DNA from: Caenorhabditis remanei
Taxonomy: Eukaryota > Nematoda > Chromadorea > Rhabditida > Rhabditidae
DNA: 64,000 nt
Assembly (NCBI RefSeq): GCF_010183535.1
Contig: NC_071332.1
Coordinates: 16,988,001-17,052,000, forward strand
Direction of reading: 5' to 3'
Part shown: piece after piece, positions 57,545-64,000 of the stretch
Numbering within the stretch: the first letter of the stretch is position 1
Layout of the letters: each line of letters begins with the position of its first letter
Program-made: the position numbers and the translations under genes
Notes under the pieces: generated by a model
What the model was told of the DNA's origin: nothing
The model's input: the letters and a program-made list of their open reading frames with translations, nothing else
Database searches by the model: none

Positions 57545-57562
57545 AACGGTCGTAATGCACCA
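57545..57562 (-). other. Primer binding site
   Basis: Immediately after the 5' LTR the sense strand reads TGGTGCATTACGACCG. TGG complements a tRNA CCA end, and TGGTGCAT would pair with a tRNA ending ATGCACCA, as in tRNA-Gly(GCC). Only the first 8 bases clearly match, so the primer identity is tentative. Confidence 0.55.
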
Positions 57563-58421
57563 TGTTGAGAGGGCAATGAAGGTAGCGGTCGGAGACTATT
57601 GCCTCTCAGAAGAAATATAAATCGTCCCAAAATAAAGTGTGTGCGGCATGTTTGTAAGATAAGCAATGTTAGAAAGAACACAAAAGTATCAGTGACCCGT
57701 TTATTGAACCTTCTTCTAGGAAATATCCTCGAAGAATAACCAAAATAGAGAAAGGGTGATAAAAAAGAGAATAAGAATAGAGCGACGTGTCCTGAGGATA
57801 TGTTGAGACGAGGAAGGCAGGACGACGAACGCGGCGGGACTGAACGGCGGGAAAAAGAAACAAAAAGTCCCAAAAACCGGAAGAATATAATTTGGCCTAA
57901 GCTCTCAAACTCGCGCCAGATTCTGATGGCACGGGAAAATATAGTGCTAACATCAGAATCTCCTCAACAACTCTCTCAGTGCGATGACGGTCGGAGAAAC
58001 GACCGTCGTCGGCGGGAAAAACACGAACGAACTGAATTACTCTGGCCTAAAAAGGCTAACATGAGCAATGACACGCGACGCGACCGCTCGCGAGTGACAA
58101 CATTGGTGTCCGCTAGCGAGAGAGCGTGGCGGAAGAGAGAGTGCTGGGTTTATTGGAGCGCATTAGCTGAATTTGGAGCTTTAGAGCGGTAATTTGAATT
58201 ATAATTATTTATAATAATTTAGAATAATTTATAATAAATTGATAGAACTCAGATAACTGAGAATAACGAAAATAATGAGAATATTGTTAATGAACAGATT
58301 GAATAAGAGGTTAATAAAAAGGCTCCGATGGTCCTAGTTTTGTGGGGAAAACCAGAGGGGACCGTCGGATTGGCTTTGGTAGCCAAGTAAGGGGGTACCC
58401 TAAGGGGGATCCTTGGCTACA
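57563..58421 (-). repeat. 5' LTR
   Basis: Same 859 bp as 43248-44106; start of the element in the sense direction. It carries promoter-like TATAAA boxes and three CGGCGGGA octamers. Confidence 0.93.
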
Positions 58422-58869
58422 ACACAGCGGTGGCGCGACAACATTTCTAATGGCGATAAGTATCATAGTACGGCATCACCCAACACTACTAGCGAAATGA
58501 TAGAGCACGATATCACGAACCAACAAATCACTTACGGGAAATATGAAAGGGTATTTTTCCAGAAATTTTCATATCAATACAAGAGTATACCTTTGACCAA
58601 AGTCTGATAGCACAATCATTCAATCAAACTGGTATTCGACACAGCGCCCATTAATTATCACGTCTATTGTACCAGCTTAGGCTCACGCCCTTTCGGCGCG
58701 TTTACTCGCGGCTACGCTACTCGAGTTCACGTGAAAACTTTTAAAAATGATAATTTGTATTTCGGGGAATGAAAATAAAATGCCGACATTGTGACAGAGA
58801 TGCGGACAATCCCCACATGCGTTAAAACGATATATAAGAATGATAACGAGAACAAGTCGTGGTTTCGAC
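58422..58869. other. Right flank of the retrotransposon
   Basis: Continues the interrupted target after the ACACA duplication. A 64-codon frame here is not supported. GC-rich CTCGCGGCTACGCTACTCG near 58706 looks repeat-like. Confidence 0.4.
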
Positions 58870-59068
58870 GTAGTTTCACGGATTCCTTCTGAAACTTCTT
58901 GTTGCAGGATCCGTTTTTGTTCACGCTTGGAGACTTTGGGTTATGAACTCCACATGGATGATGCCTCATGAGAGTGGATCTCAATTCATGAAACATTGGG
59001 TCTTCGTCTTTACCTGGAATTTCCACAGAAATGATCCGATCAACATTAGCTGTAGTCTTAAAGTACAT
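58870..59068 (-). mobile_element. Helitron helicase-like relic
   Basis: Open minus frame from 59068 with DRIISVEIPGKDEDPMFHEL, then HHPCGVHNPKSPS and GSCNKKFQKE, the N-terminal Helitron helicase pattern. Only about 65 codons match. It sits 126 bp upstream of sri copy 2 in the opposite orientation. Confidence 0.72.
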
Positions 59069-59193
59069 ACATCTACATTATTGAAATAACGGAAATACCG
59101 CTTGTCAATGATTTTTCAGCTGTCAATGTCTCCCAGCAGAACTACATTTCAGGCTATGTTTAGTAGCCGTCCAGTCACTTTTTTTTTCTCAAC

Positions 59194-60339
59194 ATGCAAT
59201 ATAACATAGACTTTACCGAACCCTATTGGATTGTTCCATGTTATCATGTTATTGGAATCATCTCTTTTTTTCTGAACTCCCTTGGCATTTACATGCTTAT
59301 TTTTCAATGTAAAAAACTGGGAACATTTCGATTTTACTTGCTAGCATATCTAAGCATGTGTTTTCTAACTGACATTCATTTCACATTCCTAATGCAAGCT
59401 GTTCCACTTTTCCCATTTGTAGCAGGATACGTTGTTGGTATCCTTTATGAGTGGTTTGGGGTTTCATTATATTATAGTGTTGTAAGTTTCCGTCAAACTG
59501 AAATTATTGAATTCATTTTTGATTTACAGATAATGGGATTCAGCTTCGTTTCACTCCAGTTACAATTCCTGTTAATGACCTTCATTCAGAAACATCAAAC
59601 CATTGCAATCATATTAAAAACACATGTTTTACCTAAATTTCTATTTTTCGCACATTATTTTCTTTGTCTGATTACTCCTTTGCTCATTACTCTTGGTATC
59701 AATATTGTTCACATAGAGAAAGAAGAGCAATTGAGATATATTGCGGAGGTTTGACAAATGATAGAAGATCGATTGCCTATAAATTTTCAGTTTTATCCGG
59801 AATATTTGTCCAATTTTCAACAGTTATCAAACTTCGAGCTGTATATTAAAAACTATATTTATGTTATTATGGCAACAGTTCTTATTATATTTTTATCAGG
59901 TGGTTGCTTACTGCTAGGGTACATTATTACGGACATTTTCCGACTACTGAGTGTACTGAAACTGCAAATATCTCCTGGAACATTAAAAAAGCACGAAGAT
60001 GCAATAAGAAGTTTAATTGTACAAATCACAACTATTATTCTTTGCGTATCTCCATTATCTCTACTCATGGTCTCTATCCTTTGGGAATTTCGAAATGCAC
60101 AATTTCTTAGTTCAATTTGTCTATTATTGTTCACTGCTCATTCATCAATCAATATTATCTCACTCTTTATATTTTTCCCTCCATTCAGGGAGTATGCTTC
60201 AAAATACATGAGATGGTTAGTGAAAAGTGTGCAATTGAACTAGTGTTTTTATTTTAAAGTTTTCAGTATGCGAAAGCGAAGAGTAACAACTGAAGTGAGA
60301 GGTTCAGCAGCTCTTTTTTTGAAAATATTTATTCCTTGA
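59194..60339 (+). CDS. Serpentine receptor, sri-type (copy 2)
   Basis: Exons 59194-59748, 59791-60215 and 60267-60339 give 350 residues; phases agree. Nearly the same as copy 1 through TM7 (FIQKHQTIA, LSLLMVSILWEFRNAQFL, FREYASKYMRW). The C-terminus is longer (RRVTTEVRGSAALFLKIF) because the copy 1 stop is read past in a different frame. Start MQYNIDFTEPYWIVPCYHV. Likely functional recent duplicate. Confidence 0.85.
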
Positions 60340-60950
60340 ATAACGAAAAAACGTAGGTCAAAATACTGATGATATTTATCTCTATCCTCTTCTCTGGATT
60401 TCCGTATTTTCATGCAATAAAACTTTAAAAAATTGAAAAATCCATCTACTCAACTGCAGTTACAGCCGATGGATGATCCTACATCCAGAATACTTGAAAC
60501 ATGAATCGGTTTTCTCCAAACACTTTTTACACCTTTACGTAAACTTCAGAGCTGTGCGGAAGTAAAGACAAAAGCGAATTTTTTTTTGACAGTGTGAAAG
60601 GGACGGAAATGAGACAAAGTTGGTTTGTTGGATTGAGGGTATAACTACCACTCGAGGATTAACATCCAAATATTTAATTTATCTAGTACAAGGGGACCTG
60701 AAAAAAATCCACTTCCGACTTCCAATGATCAAATTCAGCAACTTTTTAAGATCCAATGATACCAGATAAGTAAAATGTTGGAATTTTTTATGTTCAGAAG
60801 GTAGAAATTTCTTCAATAGATAGGTATACTAACATGAAGGACATAAGAATAAAGAAAGAAATAATGCGAGGAAGGGTGTTTTAGAATAAAAGATAAGCTC
60901 AATAGCGGGTTACATAATTAGTGTACAGAATTCAGCAGGGGGGGGGGGGG
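60340..60950. other. Intergenic with a 13-G tract
   Basis: Downstream flank of sri copy 2, including the GAAAAATCCATCT segment shared with copy 1. A run of 13 G at 60938-60950 borders the non-LTR fragment. Confidence 0.5.
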
Positions 60951-61918
60951 AGAAAATATGTTTGGGCGGCTATGGCGTTTCAAAAGGGAACGGTGTGAGA
61001 AAAGAAGTCAGAGCAATTAGGTTTAATCCAAACTAAATTCATGGGGCGACGAGTGGAAGAGGAACACCGGACATACGAATCTATGTTTGGATAGTATGAG
61101 GTACCGCTTAGAAATTTATACAGAAGAAAGAGCTTTGAGTCTACGATGGCGCATAGAGAAGAGGTTAAGTTGAGCTAGACGATCGGAATAGGAGGAATAA
61201 GTTAGGTTGCACCGTTGAAAAATTTTCCTGGTGAAGAATCGGAGAGGAGTTTCTAGCGATAACGATAATTTAGAAGAAGGAGGGGGTGAGTAAACTACAG
61301 AACAGTATTCAATAATAAGCAAAACGTAACATTTGAAGAGAAAGATGTAGAATTGTGGTGAGGTTGATTTGAAGAATTTCAAAAGTTGCTTGGAGCGCAG
61401 GAGAGCGGAGGAGATAGTCATGTTTCTGTGGGATTTAAATTTCAAAGATGAATCAGTGATGAGACCAAGATCCCGAACTGATTCGGAAGTTTCGATAGGA
61501 TGATCAGCGATGGAATAAGGGAATGAAGCATTATTGGGTCCGGGTCGGAGGAGAGATGTTTTAGTGTGGGCAAGAGGAGGAGAGTTAGCCGATGACCAGT
61601 ATTCAATATGATCAATATCATTTTGGATCGCAACGGGATTTGACGAGAAAATTTTTATGTCATCAGCAAATGCCGAGACCAGTAGGGAAGGGATACGTGC
61701 GAGATCAAAAAGTAAATCGTTTATGAATATGAGGAAGAGGAGAGGGCCAGAGACTGAGCCTTGAGGAACTCCGGAGGGTATCTGAGTAATAGAGGTATCG
61801 GTGAAGTCTTCAATTTTTATGGAAAATGTACAGCCGGAACGGAAATTAGAGAACCACTCAATAAAAAGGTGAGGTGATTTACTCTTGTTTTTGACATTGA
61901 TGTTTGACATTGATGTTA
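60951..61918 (-). mobile_element. Non-LTR (CR1-like) retrotransposon fragment
   Basis: Open frame 61910-61116 includes IPSGVPQGSVSGPLLFLIFI and the catalytic AFADDIKIFSS, then SVRDLGLITDSSLKFKSH and LLIIEYCSVVYSPP. After a frame change near 61130 a further stretch (SYYPNIDSYVRCSSSTRRPM) completes the C-terminus. It is 5'-truncated and broken, so inactive. Confidence 0.82.
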
Positions 61919-62259
61919 TTAGTTTTCCCCGCTTTCTACAGCGACGAGAAGAAAGCTAGAAATGCAATAAACCAACTGCTTATTTCATTGAGACCAACTA
62001 AACTCCGGACTATGAGTAATAATATGTGTCATTAATTGTGCCAATATGAGATGTGTAAACTTCCATGAAATCCGTTTGGATGGAATCTTTTTTTTTTGCT
62101 CTTCACTTAATACAATCAAGACTAAAAAGATATTTGGCGACTCCTGAAAGCGAAAAACAGAATTCTGTTAAATCAAGAACATTTCACCTGTCACTCTCAA
62201 CTAGCCAACTAATTTTCGGGCTCTGATGATCAGTAGACCAGTCACTTTTTCTCCCCAAT
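61919..62259. other. Upstream flank of sri copy 3
   Basis: No Helitron relic here, unlike copies 1 and 2. The phrase AGACCAGTCACTTTTTCTCCC just before the start is shared with copies 1 and 2 and may be promoter or leader. Confidence 0.5.
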
Positions 62260-63382
62260 ATGCTTTATAACATAGATTTTTCCAAGCCTTATTGGATTAT
62301 TTCATGTTATCATGTTAATGGAATCATCTCTTTTTTTCTGAACTCTCTTGGCATTTACTTACTTATTTTTCAATGTAAGAAACTGGGAACTTTTCGATTA
62401 TATTTGCTGGCATATCTAAGTATGTGCGTTCTAACAGACATTCATTTAACTTTTCTAATGCAAGCTGTTCCACTGTTCCCATTTTTAGCAGGATACGTTG
62501 TTGGCATCCTATCTGAGTGGTTTGGGGTTTCATTACATTATAATCTTGTAAGTTTCCGTCGAGCTGATACAATTGAATTTGTTGCTGAGTTACAGATAAT
62601 TGCATATAGCATGATTGTACTACAATTTGAATTTTTGACTTTGAGCTTCATTCAGAAACATCAAGTCATTGCAATTATATTAAAAACGCATATTCTACCC
62701 AATTTTTCATTTTTCTTAATTTATATTTTTTGTCTGATTACTCCTCTGTGGATTACTCTTTGTTTAAATGTTTTTCACGTAGAAAAAGAAGAGCAATTGA
62801 AATATATTGCGGAGGTTTGACAAGTGATAGAAGATTGATTTACCTTTAAATTTTCAGTTTTACCCTGAATGTCTGCCCAGTTTTCAACAGCTATCACACT
62901 TTGAATTTTATATTAAAAACTCCACATATGTTTATTTGGCAGGAATTTTCTTAATTTTTTTTACTATTGTTTGCTCAGGGCTAACTCTCACTATTATGGA
63001 CATTTTCCGACTAATGCGTGCAATGAAACTGCAAATCTCCCCTGGAACATTCAAAAAACACAAAGATGCGATAAGAAGTTTGATTGTTCAAATTACAACT
63101 ACTATTCTTTGTATATCTCCATTATCTCTAATGGTGGTCTTTATCGTTATCAAACTTCGATATGCACAATTTCTTGGCTCGATCTTTCTAGTACTGTTTA
63201 CTGCTCATTCATCAATCAATATCATCTCTCTCTTTGTATTTTTTCCTCCATTCAGAGAGTATGCTTCAAGATACATGCCATTGTAAGTGACCGTTTTAAT
63301 ATCGAGTTCAATTTTCTGGTTTTTCAGTTTTCGAAATGAAAAACGAACAATTGAAGTAAGAGGGGCGTCAACAGTATTTTAA
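62260..63382 (+). CDS. Serpentine receptor, sri-type (copy 3)
   Basis: Exons 62260-62814, 62858-63282 and 63328-63382 give 344 residues with consistent phases. MLYNIDFSKPYWIISCYHV at the start; FIQKHQVIAIILKTH after TM3; HSSINIISLFVFFPPFREY at TM7. More diverged than copies 1 and 2 (for example the ELQIIAYSMIVLQFEF segment), so it is the older duplicate. Exon sizes of 555 and 425 nt are identical in all three copies. Confidence 0.85.
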
Positions 63383-64000
63383 TTAACATCTGATTTATTC
63401 TACGACTGTTTCAAGTATTTATTAAAACTATTTAACTAGTATCTCATATCAAAATTATGCATTTTGATAAACATATTTGACTTTCAAACCATTCATTTTT
63501 CCAGGCACAATAAAGCTGTTGGCTCTTCATCAATAAAAGTTCATTCATATCTGTCAAAATTCTGAGTAACACTCTTCTGACATAAACTTTTCAAATTGTT
63601 CTGAAATTTAGTAGGCGCAGGTTAATCTATCACTAGTTGTCTTTCTGGTCGATTTGCTGAAAACGAAAACCACGAAAATTTCACCTGTCCAGTCACTAAT
63701 CATTGTCTGAATATTCTAAAAAATTCTACGGGTTGATCAATAAACATCATAAATGCAAAACGTGCAAATTTTCTCAGTTTTGATAGATCACTATCGTGAA
63801 AACTGTGGCAAGCAACTAGTTCTAAAGTTGTACGGTTGGCACCGTGTGCTTTTCTTAAACAATTTTTAAAAGTCGCTTGAGTTTCTAGACTCACTCCGTA
63901 TGTCACTGTGTTGCCGCGTTGACCTACGGGCACGCGCGCGCAATTCCGCTTTTAAATAGGGAATTTCGGCACTCTTGGGCGCAGGCGGTGGCACGTTAGG
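63383..64000. other. Terminal intergenic region
   Basis: No supported gene. The minus frame 63933-63700 (PVGQRGNTVTYGVSLETQ) starts in a GC-rich phrase CGCGTTGACCTACGGGCACG that looks like a dispersed repeat end, so I do not call it coding. Confidence 0.4.

Larger units (their letters stand above)
51664..57562 (-). other. 5.9-kb leader between 5' LTR and gag
   Basis: Exceptionally long for an LTR element. It holds 18 CGGCGGGA octamers (plus strand), an 82-bp tandem repeat near gag, and several minus-strand ORFs, two of which look genuine (separate entries). Another minus frame at 56707-56600 (MWHNDENSPNYSNLYLPPVS) ends at a good donor (GAAAGA|GTAAGC), and one at 55044-54829 (MINPYKFSTKSECHGYV) could also be an exon. 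No env, RNase or chromodomain motif seen. Confidence 0.7.
43248..58421 (-). mobile_element. BEL/Pao LTR retrotransposon, 15.2 kb, apparently intact
   Basis: Two 859-bp LTRs (TG...CA) flank the element, and the outermost 5-bp ACACA (43243-43247 and 58422-58426) is the target duplication. Transcription runs on minus: 5' LTR, primer site, 5.9-kb leader, gag, pol (protease, RT, RNase H, integrase), 3' LTR. There is no env-like frame after pol. LTRs look identical, so insertion is recent. The octamer CGGCGGGA (plus strand) occurs 41 times in the element and always in this orientation. It is about twice the length of a typical BEL/Pao element, mainly because of the leader. Confidence 0.95.

Noticed and set aside
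51664..57562. An env gene hidden in the leader
   Set aside because: No frame with signal peptide, membrane anchor and cysteine-rich ectodomain was seen, and env would normally follow pol.
43248..58421. Octamer repeats explained by a repeated Pro-Ala protein motif
   Set aside because: Copies are read in three codon phases and are densest outside the gag-pol frames.

Overview
The window is nuclear DNA from a Caenorhabditis-type nematode. The evidence is AT-rich sequence, short introns with GT/TTTTCAG ends, nematode-only receptor families (srw, sri, srsx), nematode-type nuclear receptors with the [10 protein letters not shown]-box, F-box/FTH genes, CHIL-type chitinase-like genes and an intron-containing tRNA-Tyr. 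The gene content looks like an accessory chromosome-arm region: expanding receptor and immune families, broken copies and many transposons. I cannot fix the species from sequence alone.

Layout. 0.2-9.6 kb (all minus strand): chitinase-like gene, receptor-type pseudokinase, chitinase-like gene, pseudokinase. In C. elegans, relatives of both families lie side by side (chil genes with old-1/flor-1) and act in one oomycete-response pathway, so this block may be a repeated signalling-plus-effector module. 10.2-12.2 kb: minisatellite, non-LTR fragment, nested foldbacks. 12.5-18 kb: an srsx receptor and two tandem Clc/claudin-like genes, the second carrying a 1.1-kb palindromic transposon in an intron. 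18.2-24.2 kb: two srw receptors flanking a nest of repeats. 25-29 kb: F-box pseudogene, tRNA-Tyr, a small membrane protein and an unassigned seven-pass protein. 30.3-36 kb: a hAT-like element, two convergent nuclear receptors and a Tc/mariner-type palindrome. 38-41 kb: a vWA-like secreted-type gene and a second F-box pseudogene. 41-63.4 kb: three sri receptors plus a relic, split by a young 15.2-kb BEL/Pao LTR retrotransposon (43248-58421, minus strand).

The most striking signal is in the retrotransposon. The octamer CGGCGGGA (TCCCGCCG in the element sense strand) occurs 41 times, all in one orientation: 3 in each LTR, 17 in gag-pol and 18 in an unusually long 5.9-kb leader. Inside gag-pol it is read in all three codon phases, so it is conserved as nucleic acid rather than as protein. 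The leader also holds at least one phase-consistent two-exon ORF and a second ORF pair of unknown function. LTRs are 859 bp and look identical, with a 5-bp ACACA target duplication, so the insertion is recent and probably intact.

Other points: both kinase-like genes have lost catalytic residues; both chitinase-like genes lack the catalytic glutamate; each F-box copy carries a single disabling lesion; Helitron helicase relics sit just upstream of two sri genes; and a MITE end seems to supply a splice acceptor for a nuclear receptor.
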